Source: JAWXTP01 sp044433415
GTDB taxonomy: Bacteria; Bacteroidota; Bacteroidia; Bacteroidales; Rikenellaceae
DNA length: 19,842 nucleotides
Direction: 5' to 3'
NCBI GenBank assembly: GCA_044433415.1
Contig: JAWXTP010000046.1
Coordinates: forward strand, 1 to 19,842
Positions 1-8,735 of the stretch are shown one piece after another. Positions within the stretch are counted from its first letter, which is position 1. Each line of letters begins with the position of its first letter. A program made the translations under genes and the position numbers. The notes under the pieces are model-generated. The model was not told the DNA's origin. It was given only the letters and a program-made list of their open reading frames with translations, and searched no databases.

Positions 1-1
1 T

Positions 2-1705
2 AGTAAGGCTATCGTATTCCTAATTTTTACTACTTTTCTTATACTGTCATTTACAGGAACTTACACTACATTACACGCTATATCTGCTACTCTTTTTTTA
101 GTATTATTCATTGCTGTAGTGTTTTATGACTTAAGAATGGTCAATAAAAAAAGGGAACTTGAAAATAGAATTAAGTTTAATTCAGACGAGATTAAAACCC
201 TACAACATGAATTTAATTTCAGAGAAGATGGAAGTACATTCGCTAAACTAAACCCTCACCTAAGTGGAGATTTCGATATCTTTGGAGCAGGTTCTCTTTA
301 TCAATACCTTAATCGCTCAACCACAATTAGAGGGAAAAGTCGTTTTGCGGCATCGCTTGTGGCATGTAACCTAAATCATGAAATAATAAACTCTCGAACA
401 GAGTCCATTAAAGAACTCTCTAACATACCTCGTTTTATTGAAGATTTCGCTGTCATTGGTGCAGAGATAAAAGAGAGTGGCTCAGAGATAGACAACCTAC
501 TTAAATGGCTTAAAACTGACAATACGAAAGAGCCTTTTATAAACGCAATTCGTTTTGTAATACCTACAATTACTTTTGTTATTCTAGGTCTTTGCATTGC
601 AGGCTACCTGCCTTACACTTTGTTATCTTTAACTTTTATCTCATCGTTAGTTGTCGTATTTGCCAATAACAAAAAGCTCAACAAAGCGCATGCACTTCTT
701 GGTCGTAGCGCAAAAATACTAGATAAATACAGCTTACTTATAGAGTTAATAGAAAATACAGACTTTAATTCCGAAGCACTTAAAGAGGAGAAACAAAAAT
801 TATCTACCTTAGAAAAAACTGCTAGCAAGTCCATACAAAAACTAAAAGGTATATTAAATAGATTTGACTACCGCTGTGATGCATATATTTCCGTAGCTCT
901 TAATGGTTTCCTACTTTTTGATTTCCATACCTATACGGCTCTTTTGAAATGGAAAACAAATCATCAAGACACTGTAGAACAATGGTTTGATGCAGTGACT
1001 CAGGTTGATTCTCTTATAGGTCTTGGGATTTACGCTCACAACTGTAAAGAGGAAACTTGTTATGCAGAAGTTGTTGAGGGAGACTTTAATATAAAGGCTC
1101 AGAATATGAGTCATCCGTTAATATCGCTAGATGTTCGTGTTAGCAATTCTATGAAAATATCAGGAAGACCAGCTGTAGTAATTATTACAGGTGCTAATAT
1201 GGCAGGGAAAAGCACTTTCTTACGTACATTAGCCGCAAACCTAATATTGGGTATGAATGGAGCTCCTGTATGTGCTGAGAAGTTTGTATTTACTCCTACA
1301 AAGATACTTTCAAGCATAAAGATTCAAGATTCACTTATGAATAGAGAATCTTACTTTTATGCTGAGTTATTGCGACTTAGCAATATACTAGAAAGCACTA
1401 AAACTGAACCTCAATCAATGATAATACTAGATGAAATACTCCGAGGTACAAACACAAAGGATAAGCAACAAGGCTCTTTAGGTTTATTACGTAAGATAAT
1501 TAAACAGCAAGGTGTTGTGATAATAGCGACTCATGATCTTATCATAGGAAAAATGGAGGAGGAATTTCCCGATTACGTATCTAATTTCTGTTTTGAGGTA
1601 GAGATAGATGGTGAGCTTCTTTCTTTTGACTACAAGTTAAAAAATGGCATTAGTAGCAAGTTGAATGCATCATTTCTTATGCGACGAATGGGGATAATTG
1701 ATTAA
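2..1705 (+). CDS. MutS-family ATPase with membrane segments (5' end cut off by window)
   Basis: This is the C-terminal 567 residues of a MutS-like P-loop ATPase. The frame is open to the left edge, and the bases before the GTG at 119 encode two hydrophobic stretches (about nt 8-58 and 74-121) that look like membrane helices. GTG 119 is therefore not the true start. A second hydrophobic pair lies at about nt 551-658. The ATPase part shows a Walker A of the MutS type, GANMAGKST (nt 1190-1216), a Walker B IILDEI (nt 1421-1438) and the H-loop ATHD (about nt 1526-1537). No N-terminal mismatch-recognition domain is visible. Membrane-anchored MutS-like proteins of this layout are common in Bacteroidetes and their role is unknown, so mismatch repair should not be assumed. 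The downstream gene is 205 bases away and probably has its own promoter. Confidence 0.88.
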   Translation, partial: SKAIVFLIFTTFLILSFTGTYTTLHAISATLFLVLFIAVVFYDLRMVNKKRELENRIKFNSDEIKTLQHEFNFREDGSTFAKLNPHLSGDFDIFGAGSLYQYLNRSTTIRGKSRFAASLVACNLNHEIINSRTESIKELSNIPRFIEDFAVIGAEIKESGSEIDNLLKWLKTDNTKEPFINAIRFVIPTITFVILGLCIAGYLPYTLLSLTFISSLVVVFANNKKLNKAHALLGRSAKILDKYSLLIELIENTDFNSEALKEEKQKLSTLEKTASKSIQKLKGILNRFDYRCDAYISVALNGFLLFDFHTYTALLKWKTNHQDTVEQWFDAVTQVDSLIGLGIYAHNCKEETCYAEVVEGDFNIKAQNMSHPLISLDVRVSNSMKISGRPAVVIITGANMAGKSTFLRTLAANLILGMNGAPVCAEKFVFTPTKILSSIKIQDSLMNRESYFYAELLRLSNILESTKTEPQSMIILDEILRGTNTKDKQQGSLGLLRKIIKQQGVVIIATHDLIIGKMEEEFPDYVSNFCFEVEIDGELLSFDYKLKNGISSKLNASFLMRRMGIID

Positions 1706-1752
1706 TGGAATTTCTAGAAATAAAGATTTATCACTTTGCTAATAAATTAAAT

Positions 1753-1767
1753 AACATTAGTAATGTT
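1753..1767. promoter_or_regulatory. Perfect 15-base palindrome over a weak promoter
   Basis: AACATTA-G-TAATGTT is a perfect inverted repeat. It overlaps a poor match to the Bacteroidetes promoter: TTTG at 1735-1738, then TA-ATG-TTTG at 1761-1769, which has one extra base inside the -7 element. If used, transcription would begin near 1776, about 135 bases before the start of the DUF4268 gene. The position is right for a repressor operator, but this is inferred from symmetry alone. Confidence 0.25.
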
Positions 1768-1910
1768 TGGCAATATTATAAATAATCGCCCGTTATTTAG
1801 GAATGTTTCGCAGATACAGCAGAGATAATATCGCACATAAAAACATTTGCAAACAGATCAAAACATTAACCTTGTATAAATTAACATTTAACCCTTCCAA
1901 TAACACAATA

Positions 1911-3002
1911 ATGTATAGTATAGACAGAAACAGTAATTGTATCAACAAACTTGTAGAAAAGAAATTTTCAGATTTAAATTTTAAAGAACGTAACCATCTT
2001 CAAGAATGGATTGCTAAAAGTCCAGATGTTTTTGACGGTGAAGAGTTACTCATCATCCAAAAGGAGTTTGCTGGTTTTAACGAAACTCATGAACGATTAG
2101 ATTTACTAGCACTTGATAAAGATGGCAACTTAGTAATAATTGAGAATAAATTAGATGATTCAGGTCGTGATGTTACTTGGCAGGCTATTAAATACGCTAG
2201 CTACTGCTCAACCTTAACTAAAGATGCTGTAATTAATGTATATCAAAAACATCTTGGCACAAGCGAAAATGCAGAAGATAACATATCTGACTTCTTAGGT
2301 GGTCAAGATATTAAAGATATAGACATTAATACACCAAACTCTTTACGAATAATATTAGTTGCTGCAAACTTTCGTAAAGAGGTTACGTCAACTGTACTGT
2401 GGCTTTTGAACTATGGACTTAAAATACAATGTTTCAAAGCTAAACCGTATCAAATAGGAGAGCATTTATTTGTAGATTTTGAACAAATATTACCAGCAAA
2501 AAAAGCTAAAGATTACTCTATAAGAATTAGCGAAGATGTAAATAATCTGGTAGAAGCAGCTGATAGACATAAAAAAAGAATACTTTTTTGGGAGGATTTT
2601 ATCACCATTTGCAAAAAAAATGAAAACTCACTTTGTCATACTAAACCAACGAAAAAAAATTGGCTAAACAAAGGATTGGGAATGGGTATAAATATAAGCT
2701 GTTCTATAACCTATACTTCAGCGCAAGTTCAAATTAATATTGGCAATAAAGATAAAGAGTTAAACAAAAAAATATTTGATATTCTATTTTCTCAACGAGA
2801 AGGTATTGAAAAGGAATTTGGAGAGAAATTAGAATGGGAGAGAAAAGACGACCACAAATCAAGCAAAATAAGATTTAAATTATTAGAAATTGACACTTAT
2901 AACAATGACAAACAAAGAGCGATATATTTTTTAATTACGCACTTTGAAAAACTAGAACTAATTTCTAATAGGTTGATCACAGAACTCAACTCTGCATTGT
3001 AA
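1911..3002 (+). CDS. DUF4268 protein with PD-(D/E)XK nuclease-like core
   Basis: This is a 363-residue soluble protein. The N-terminal half resembles the NucS/DUF91-like PD-(D/E)XK nuclease fold: RLDLLALD with Asp64, followed by VIIENK with Glu78 and Lys80, then WQA with Gln91. That is the expected D...ExK...Q order of catalytic residues. The C-terminal part (about residues 225-345, from LFWEDF to the closing helix) matches the DUF4268 domain. The frame is open back to an ATG at 1803, but those extra 36 residues are basic and low-complexity. I chose ATG 1911 because MYSIDRNSNC... matches where relatives begin. Family members occur scattered among bacteria as single genes; a nuclease or restriction-like role is plausible but unproven. 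No partner methylase or defence gene is adjacent. The gene ends before the bidirectional terminator at 3132-3180. Confidence 0.85.
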   Translation: MYSIDRNSNCINKLVEKKFSDLNFKERNHLQEWIAKSPDVFDGEELLIIQKEFAGFNETHERLDLLALDKDGNLVIIENKLDDSGRDVTWQAIKYASYCSTLTKDAVINVYQKHLGTSENAEDNISDFLGGQDIKDIDINTPNSLRIILVAANFRKEVTSTVLWLLNYGLKIQCFKAKPYQIGEHLFVDFEQILPAKKAKDYSIRISEDVNNLVEAADRHKKRILFWEDFITICKKNENSLCHTKPTKKNWLNKGLGMGINISCSITYTSAQVQINIGNKDKELNKKIFDILFSQREGIEKEFGEKLEWERKDDHKSSKIRFKLLEIDTYNNDKQRAIYFLITHFEKLELISNRLITELNSAL

Positions 3003-3131
3003 ATTATAAAACTATGTAGCCATAGAATAATAAACAAAGGTGATATACAAAAAACATTGTAGTATATTAAATCTTCGTAACTCTTTTTGAAAAACAATAA
3101 AAGGTAATTACCCAAATTTAATATAAAATAA

Positions 3132-3180
3132 AAAAAGTTTACCGAGATAAAACACAAATTCTAATCTCGGTAAACTTTTT
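3132..3180. terminator. Bidirectional rho-independent terminator
   Basis: A perfect 17-bp inverted repeat (arms 3132-3148 and 3164-3180, starting AAAAAGTTTACCGAGAT) encloses a 15-base loop. T-runs follow the stem in both directions, TTTTT on plus and TTTTTT with more T-rich sequence on minus. It sits between the convergent DUF4268 gene and the winged-helix/ferredoxin pair and probably ends both transcripts. Confidence 0.85.
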
Positions 3181-3198
3181 ATAAGTATCTTAATACTA

Positions 3199-3381
3199 TT
3201 ATTCTTTTTTAGCAGGTTCCCAGTAGCAACGCTTTGGAGAAACGATACTACCATCAGCTTTAAGGTCTTTCATTGCTTTATCTACAACTTTACGTTCTAA
3301 ACCTGATAATTCTACGATTTTACCTGCATTAAGTGGCTGACCAGCAGCTTCCATAACTTCTAAAACTTTTGCTTTTTCCAT
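3199..3381 (-). CDS. Small winged-helix-like DNA-binding protein
   Basis: This is a 60-residue protein. Residues 3-30 form two helices with an 'AGQPLNAGKIVELSGL' stretch resembling the first helices of a winged-helix or MarR-type HTH. Residues 30-45 (KVVDKAMKDLKADGSI) fit a recognition helix leading into a short wing ending in CYWEP. Single-domain proteins of this kind are frequent in Bacteroidales and are usually annotated as transcriptional regulators; their target is unknown. It lies 36 bases after the small ferredoxin-like gene on the same strand, with no terminator between, so the two are probably co-transcribed. There is no clear effector domain. One cysteine (in KRCYW) is present, but I see no metal-binding set. 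Confidence 0.75.
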   Translation of the reverse strand: MEKAKVLEVMEAAGQPLNAGKIVELSGLERKVVDKAMKDLKADGSIVSPKRCYWEPAKKE

Positions 3382-3417
3382 AACTTTATAATTTTAAAAT
3401 TTTACAATTTAATTAAT

Positions 3418-3597
3418 TTAATCTTCATACACCGCTTGCATTGCACATATCTGGACACAAATACCACATCCTGCGCAAAGACCTGTATCAATTATAGGCA
3501 ATCCAATCCCATCTTGTGAGATTGCTCCAACTGGACATTCAGGAATCATCGGACAACGATGACTCTGAGGGCACTTCATTTCATCAATATGCATCAT
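3418..3597 (-). CDS. Small 4Fe-4S ferredoxin-like protein (59 aa)
   Basis: Reading the minus strand from ATG 3597 gives 59 residues ending in TAA at 3418. There are seven cysteines. C41-x2-C44-x2-C47-x3-C51 is a canonical 4Fe-4S binding motif near the C-terminus. The N-terminal half has C9-x5-C15-x5-C21-P instead of the usual C-x2-C-x2-C-x3-CP. One full cluster (C41, C44, C47 with C21) is therefore well supported, and a second (C9, C15, C51) would be atypical. There is no signal peptide, so it is probably a cytosolic electron carrier or redox sensor. It is the first gene of a likely two-gene unit with the winged-helix protein. A second in-frame ATG directly follows the first (Met-Met-His). 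The redox partner cannot be named from the context. Confidence 0.85.
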   Translation of the reverse strand: MMHIDEMKCPQSHRCPMIPECPVGAISQDGIGLPIIDTGLCAGCGICVQICAMQAVYED

Positions 3598-3626
3598 AAC
3601 TTATCTATTTAACGATTATTGTTTTA

Positions 3627-3634
3627 CAAAGATA
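3627..3634 (-). promoter_or_regulatory. -7 box for the ferredoxin/HTH unit
   Basis: On the minus strand this reads TATCTTTG, a perfect match to TAnnTTTG. It lies 30 bases upstream of ATG 3597, giving a leader of about 20 bases. No good -33 TTTG is found at the expected spacing; the nearest is about 35 bases away. Confidence 0.4.
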
Positions 3635-3720
3635 ACAAAGTATATTAATTATTACTAATATTTAGTATTCAAATTTCCTATATTGTCATAAATTTAACCT
3701 ATATAAGAAACTTATAAGAT

Positions 3721-6555
3721 TTATAAAGTATTTTTAAGAAGCGGTCTTAACTCTACAGCAGTATAACTGTCTGTATTTTTTAATATCTTCTCAGGAGTTC
3801 CATAGCATACTAGATTCCCACCCTCAGAACCACCTTCTTTACCTATATCTATGATGTAGTCAGCAACCTTTATCACATCAAGGTTGTGTTCAATCACAAG
3901 TACTGTATTTCCTTTGTCGACAAGGCGGTTTATAACTTTTAGAAGTATGTTTACATCCTCAAAGTGAAGCCCAGTAGTCGGTTCGTCCAAGATAAACAAG
4001 GTGTTACCTGAATCACGCTTAGAAAGTTCCGTTGCAAGTTTTACACGTTGGCTTTCACCTCCCGAAAGAGTTGTAGAAGCCTGTCCTAAAGTAATATATG
4101 AAAGTCCAACATCACAAATAGCATCAAGTTTTAGTTTTATATTTGGTATAGAACTAAAAAAGTGAGCTGCTTGTTCAACAGTCATGTTTAATACATCATT
4201 GATATTCTTACCTTTGTATTTAACCTGTAAAGTCTCTCTATTATAACGCGTTCCATTACATGCTTTACATTTCACATATACATCAGGTAGGAAATTCATT
4301 TCTATGGTTTGAACTCCTGCACCTTTACATTCCTCACAACGTCCACCTTTCATATTAAAGGAGAAACGCCCCGATTTGAAACCTCTTATCTTAGCATCAA
4401 CAGTGTTCTCAAACAGCTTTCTTATATCCCCAAATAGATTAGTATAAGTTGCAGGGTTAGAACGTGGAGTTCTACCTATAGGTGACTGGTCGACAACTAT
4501 CAGCTTATCTATATTTTCTATTCCCTCAATCTTATCATACTCCAAAGGAGTGTCATAAGAGTTGTAAAGCTCACGTGCTAAAATAGGACGTAGCGTTGCG
4601 TTTATTAAAGTAGACTTACCACTTCCACTAACTCCTGTAACACAGGTAAGTGTACCTAAAGGTATCTTAACACTTACATCTTTAAGATTATTGCCCTTAG
4701 CACCTTTTATAGCTATATGTTTACCATTACCCTTACGGCGCTTTTTAGGTATCTCTATCTCACGTTTTTTGTTAAGGTAGTCAGCAGTAATAGTGTTAAG
4801 TTTTAGCATATCTTTAACAGTGCCTTGTGCTACAACTTCACCACCTAACAAACCAGCCTTAGGACCTATATCTATCACCCAATCTGCTGCAAGTATCATC
4901 TCCTGGTCATGCTCAACAACTATCACCGTATTGCCCATATCACGAAGCTCAATAAGCGAATTTATCAACTTTCTGTTGTCACGACTATGTAGTCCTATAC
5001 TAGGTTCGTCAAGTATGTAAAGTACGTTGACCAATTTAGAACCTATCTGGGTTGCAAGACGTATACGTTGGCTTTCACCACCTGAAAGAGTGCCACTAGA
5101 ACGCGATAAGGAAAGATAACCTAGACCTACATTTATGAGGAACTTCACCCTTTCACCTATTTCTTTTAATATCTCAGTAGCAATTACAGTTTGTCTTTTA
5201 TTTAACTTAGAACCTAGCTCTTCTATCCACACCTTAAGCTCGTTTATGCTCATAGCAGATACTTCAGCTATGTTCTTGTGGTCTATCTTAAATTGTAGAG
5301 ATTCTTGTTTTAGGCGTGCTCCATTACAAACTGAACATAGTCGCTTTTCAAGAAATTGAGCTTTCCATTTAGTACCCTTTGAAGAGCTAACCTCATCATC
5401 TACACATTTGTTTATGTAATCCTCTATACCATTCCAAGCTATAAATTTAGTTCCCCCGATTAATCCTAAAGTTTTAGATTCTATAGCTAGCGGTTCTGTA
5501 TCTCCATTGATAACTGCCGTAAGGAAGTCATCATCTAGAGTTTCTATAGGTACATCACAAGAAGTTTTATAGCGTTTTGCAAGTGCATCAAGTAAAATGA
5601 AAGTTACATTTTTCTTAAACTTACCTATGGGTTCAATACCACCTGCTAGTATAGTCTTTGTACGATCAGGGATTATTTTTGATAAGTCAAAAACACTTTC
5701 CTTGCCAAGTCCATTACAATGAGGGCACGCTCCATGAGGAGAGTTAAAAGAGAAAGAGTGAGGTTGAGGTTCATTATATGCAATGCCTGTAGTAGGACAC
5801 ATCAATGAACGGCTGTAATAACGATGAGTCTCAATTTCGTAGTCATAAATCATCATGACTCCGCCCCCTTGCTGCATAGCAGTATCCATGCTTTTCAGCA
5901 TACGCTCATCACTTTCTATATCGTCATTAATTACTAATCTGTCAATAATAAGTTCTATATCATGGATTTTGTATCTGTCTAGCTTCATACCTACTGTTAA
6001 GTCAACAATCTTAGAGTCGATTCTAGCCTTGGTATATCCCTTTTTTATGAAGTTTTCAAACATGTCTCTATAATGACCTTTACGACCACGCACTATGGGT
6101 GCAAGAATAGCAATACGGTGATCTTGAAATTGACTTTTTATAAGTTCTGCAATTTCTGTGTCAGAGTATTTTATCATCTCCTCGTTAGTTTCAGAAGAAT
6201 AAGCTATAGAGGCTTTAGCAAAAAGTAACCTTAAAAAGTCGTTGATTTCTGTTACTGTGCCTACTGTGGAACGAGGATTCTTATTTGTAGTTTTTTGCTC
6301 AATTGCTACAACGGGGCTTAGTCCTGTTATTTTCTCAACATCAGGTCTTTCCATACTTCCTACAAACTGACGAGCATAGGAACTTAAAGTTTCCATATAA
6401 CGGCGCTGTCCCTCAGCGTAAATAGTATCAAACGCTAGGGAAGACTTGCCGCTACCTGAAAGCCCAGTTATTACCGTAAGAGAATTACGAGGTATAGTAA
6501 CGTCTATATTTTTAAGATTATGTGCCTTAGCACCAAATACTTCTATTGTTTTCAA
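3721..6555 (-). CDS. uvrA: Excinuclease ABC subunit A (UvrA)
   Basis: UvrA is the damage-recognition ATPase of nucleotide excision repair; with UvrB it scans DNA for bulky lesions. At 944 residues it has the normal full length. Two ABC ATPase halves are visible: Walker A GLSGSGKSS (31-39) and GVSGSGKST (641-649), signature LSGGESQR (490-497 and 830-837), and Walker B YILDEP and LFILDEP (about 513-518 and 853-859). Zinc-binding Cys pairs are C740/C743 with C763/C766 in the second half and C277/C280 and C407/C410 in the first. The first finger reads CPTTG (C253), with Thr where many UvrA proteins have the second Cys, a change I recall from other Bacteroidetes. It follows the lytic transglycosylase gene with only two bases between, so it is the last gene of a minus-strand operon. 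No hairpin terminator is obvious after its stop. Confidence 0.97.
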   Translation of the reverse strand: MKTIEVFGAKAHNLKNIDVTIPRNSLTVITGLSGSGKSSLAFDTIYAEGQRRYMETLSSYARQFVGSMERPDVEKITGLSPVVAIEQKTTNKNPRSTVGTVTEINDFLRLLFAKASIAYSSETNEEMIKYSDTEIAELIKSQFQDHRIAILAPIVRGRKGHYRDMFENFIKKGYTKARIDSKIVDLTVGMKLDRYKIHDIELIIDRLVINDDIESDERMLKSMDTAMQQGGGVMMIYDYEIETHRYYSRSLMCPTTGIAYNEPQPHSFSFNSPHGACPHCNGLGKESVFDLSKIIPDRTKTILAGGIEPIGKFKKNVTFILLDALAKRYKTSCDVPIETLDDDFLTAVINGDTEPLAIESKTLGLIGGTKFIAWNGIEDYINKCVDDEVSSSKGTKWKAQFLEKRLCSVCNGARLKQESLQFKIDHKNIAEVSAMSINELKVWIEELGSKLNKRQTVIATEILKEIGERVKFLINVGLGYLSLSRSSGTLSGGESQRIRLATQIGSKLVNVLYILDEPSIGLHSRDNRKLINSLIELRDMGNTVIVVEHDQEMILAADWVIDIGPKAGLLGGEVVAQGTVKDMLKLNTITADYLNKKREIEIPKKRRKGNGKHIAIKGAKGNNLKDVSVKIPLGTLTCVTGVSGSGKSTLINATLRPILARELYNSYDTPLEYDKIEGIENIDKLIVVDQSPIGRTPRSNPATYTNLFGDIRKLFENTVDAKIRGFKSGRFSFNMKGGRCEECKGAGVQTIEMNFLPDVYVKCKACNGTRYNRETLQVKYKGKNINDVLNMTVEQAAHFFSSIPNIKLKLDAICDVGLSYITLGQASTTLSGGESQRVKLATELSKRDSGNTLFILDEPTTGLHFEDVNILLKVINRLVDKGNTVLVIEHNLDVIKVADYIIDIGKEGGSEGGNLVCYGTPEKILKNTDSYTAVELRPLLKNTL

Positions 6556-6557
6556 TG

Positions 6558-7463
6558 TTATAACGATTTACGTGAATCTTTTGTAGGTATTTTAACTTCG
6601 TAAGTTTTGTTTGAAACATTAGGGTGGTCATAAGTTCTAATCCAAGGATTCAACTCTCTCATGATTTTATATGTTGTACCATTTTCTTTAGCAACGTCAG
6701 ACCATTTTATGTTTTTACCTGAGACTTTTATTGTTGTATATTCATAAGGCGAATAATATTCAAACTCATTAAGCATATAACCATATTTTTGAGGGTTTGC
6801 GAATATTATTTTGAAAGATAGTATTCTAAATACATAACGCATGGTTTCAGCAGGAGCAAACAAATCGTAGTAGCTAGTTACACCTTGACTTGTTGCGCGT
6901 CTAGAAACCCCTGCCATACCAACATTATATGAAGCTGCTGCCATAGCCCAATTGCCAAATTTTGCTTTAGCTGTCTTAAGGTATTTTATAGCTACCTTCG
7001 TTGCCTTCTCGATGTGGTAGCGTTCATCCACTGTGCTATTAACCTCTAAACCATTTTCTCTACCTGTTGTAGCCATGATTTGCCAAAGTCCAGCAGCTTT
7101 AGCTGGTGAGTACGCCTCAGGGTTCAAAGAACTTTCAGCTACAGCTAGGTATTTAAAATCATCAGGTATGCCAGCTTCTTTTAGCATAGGTTCTATGATT
7201 GAGAAGTAGCGTTTTGAGCTTCTTAGTGAAGTCATAGTACGTGAATGAAGATACATAGTCACCATAATATCCTCTTCAAGGCTTTCTCTAGTATCATAAT
7301 TTTCAATGGGAACTCTCTCTCCTGCAAAATCTAAATCTTGTGGAATTTCAGGTATTATTACGGGAGATGCCATTCTCTCATTACTCATAAAGTTATTTTC
7401 TTGACCAATGCAAGATGTTGAAAATAGTGTTAGTGATAGTGCTAAAAGAAAAACGAATTTCAT
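6558..7463 (-). CDS. MltD-like lytic transglycosylase lipoprotein
   Basis: This 301-residue protein is predicted to cleave the MurNAc-GlcNAc bond of peptidoglycan in the periplasm. A lipoprotein signal peptide is present: a hydrophobic stretch at residues 3-14 and a lipobox ending in STSC, so Cys18 should be lipidated. The SLT domain spans about residues 90-190 and contains the catalytic Glu110 in YLAVAESSLN, the GLWQIM motif (125-130) and ASYNVG (177-182). The C-terminal 60 residues (YTTIKVSGKNIKWSDVAKENG...) look like a single LysM-type module for glycan binding. This is shorter than E. coli MltD, which carries more LysM repeats. It lies between the M20 hydrolase and uvrA, 67 and 2 bases away respectively. 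Confidence 0.92.
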   Translation of the reverse strand: MKFVFLLALSLTLFSTSCIGQENNFMSNERMASPVIIPEIPQDLDFAGERVPIENYDTRESLEEDIMVTMYLHSRTMTSLRSSKRYFSIIEPMLKEAGIPDDFKYLAVAESSLNPEAYSPAKAAGLWQIMATTGRENGLEVNSTVDERYHIEKATKVAIKYLKTAKAKFGNWAMAAASYNVGMAGVSRRATSQGVTSYYDLFAPAETMRYVFRILSFKIIFANPQKYGYMLNEFEYYSPYEYTTIKVSGKNIKWSDVAKENGTTYKIMRELNPWIRTYDHPNVSNKTYEVKIPTKDSRKSL

Positions 7464-7530
7464 AAAGTTATATTGTTATTTTTTTGTTATTTACTACAGC
7501 TCCCTATCTGGAAATTGTAGTTTAATATGC

Positions 7531-8709
7531 TTATTTTGAGAATTTTAATGCTAATGACACAAATGCTGACATTCCATAAAATATACCTCTTTCAGCAGGG
7601 TAGAAAGTTGTAGAATGTAGATTTGAAGCATCTTTACCATCTAAATGCCCTACACCTAGACGATAAAAAACAGAAGGATAACGCTGAGTGTAAAATCCAA
7701 AATCTTCGCCTGTCATACGCATATCAATATTTATGACATTTTCAGCAGAAACTAAATCTTTTAATACATCTTCTGCTATACGTGTCATTTTTTCATTGTT
7801 TATAACTGATGGGAAGCCATGAGAAACATTTGTTGTTCCTACGCATCCGTAACCCTTAGATACGCCTTCTACAATTTCACAAATTCGTTGTTTTGCAGCT
7901 ACCCTTTCCTCTTCGTTCATAGTGCGAAGTGTGCCCTCTAAAGATACACTTTGAGGAATGATATTAGTGCCACCACCGTCACTATTTATCTTACCCATCG
8001 TAAGTAAAGTAGGATAAATAGGGTTTGCCGAACGAGATACTACTGTTTGTAGTGCCATGATAACAGCAGATGTTGCAACTACAGGATCTTTTGTTGTGTG
8101 AGGCATAGCGCCATGTCCTCCTTTACCTTCTACTTTTATTCTAATTTCGTCTGTAGCGGCCATATATTGACCTGCACGTATGCCAAAAGTACCTAATTTA
8201 AGCTCTGGTGACACATGTTGCCCTATGACTACTTTAGGGTTGAACTCATCAAAGTGACCTTCTTTTAATACTATAGAGGCTCCACCAGGATTTTTTTCTT
8301 CCCCAGGTTGGAAAAGACCATAAATAGAACCTTCAAAACTATCTTTTAGAGAGTTTAATATAACAAGAGCACCTAGCAAACAAGAAGTATGTATGTCATG
8401 ACCACAGCCATGCATAGCACCATTTGTAGAAGCAAACTTAACGTCTGTTTTTTCACATATCTCTAAAGCATCCATATCTGCTCTAAGGACTACAGCATCG
8501 CTTGTTTTTATACCTCTGCCGTCTATGCGTGCAAGTACACCTGTATTAGCAACTTTTTTGTATTCTATGCCGTGTTTGTCAAGTTCAGCACATATTAATG
8601 CTTGTGTTTTGAACTCTTGGAATGAAAGTTCAGGATTCGCATGTATAATTTCACGTATACCTTTTATATATTCGTATATTTCCTCTGCTTTTTTTGTTAC
8701 GTTTTCCAT
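7531..8709 (-). CDS. M20-family amidohydrolase (N-acyl-amino acid / hippurate hydrolase type)
   Basis: This 392-residue cytosolic metallopeptidase-like enzyme is expected to hydrolyse the amide bond of N-acyl amino acids. The characteristic motifs are in order: ADMDAL (77-82), HGCGHD with Cys102 and His104 (100-105), QPGEE with Glu137 and Glu138 (134-138), GQH with His165, the dimerisation-domain motif GGHGAMPH (197-204), TGEDF (333-337) and LHSTTFYP with His365. The Cys-containing HGCGHD form places it in the amidohydrolase subgroup (AbgB, HipO, IAA-amino acid hydrolase) rather than with the DapE or ArgE enzymes. Length and motif spacing are normal. No signal peptide is visible. The substrate cannot be set from sequence. 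Its upstream gap (8710-8767) contains one of the palindromic elements but no recognisable promoter, so read-through from the cyclotransferase gene is likely. Confidence 0.93.
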   Translation of the reverse strand: MENVTKKAEEIYEYIKGIREIIHANPELSFQEFKTQALICAELDKHGIEYKKVANTGVLARIDGRGIKTSDAVVLRADMDALEICEKTDVKFASTNGAMHGCGHDIHTSCLLGALVILNSLKDSFEGSIYGLFQPGEEKNPGGASIVLKEGHFDEFNPKVVIGQHVSPELKLGTFGIRAGQYMAATDEIRIKVEGKGGHGAMPHTTKDPVVATSAVIMALQTVVSRSANPIYPTLLTMGKINSDGGGTNIIPQSVSLEGTLRTMNEEERVAAKQRICEIVEGVSKGYGCVGTTNVSHGFPSVINNEKMTRIAEDVLKDLVSAENVINIDMRMTGEDFGFYTQRYPSVFYRLGVGHLDGKDASNLHSTTFYPAERGIFYGMSAFVSLALKFSK

Positions 8710-8735
8710 AATTGAGTGATTTGAGAGTTAGCAAT

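Noticed and set aside
119..121. GTG as start codon of the first gene
   Set aside because: The frame is open to the left edge and the upstream codons encode convincing hydrophobic helices, so the gene starts before the window.
1803..1910. ATG 1803 as start of the DUF4268 gene
   Set aside because: The extra 36 residues are basic and do not look like part of the family; ATG 1911 gives the expected N-terminus.
4793..6073. Open frames of about 70 codons on the plus strand inside uvrA
   Set aside because: They run antisense to a conserved gene, have no family features and are explained by its codon pattern.
7493..7521. Short inverted repeat ACTACA...TGTAGT between the M20 hydrolase and the lytic transglycosylase
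   Set aside because: Six paired bases with interruptions and no T-run in the direction of transcription; not a convincing terminator and not a copy of the palindromic family.
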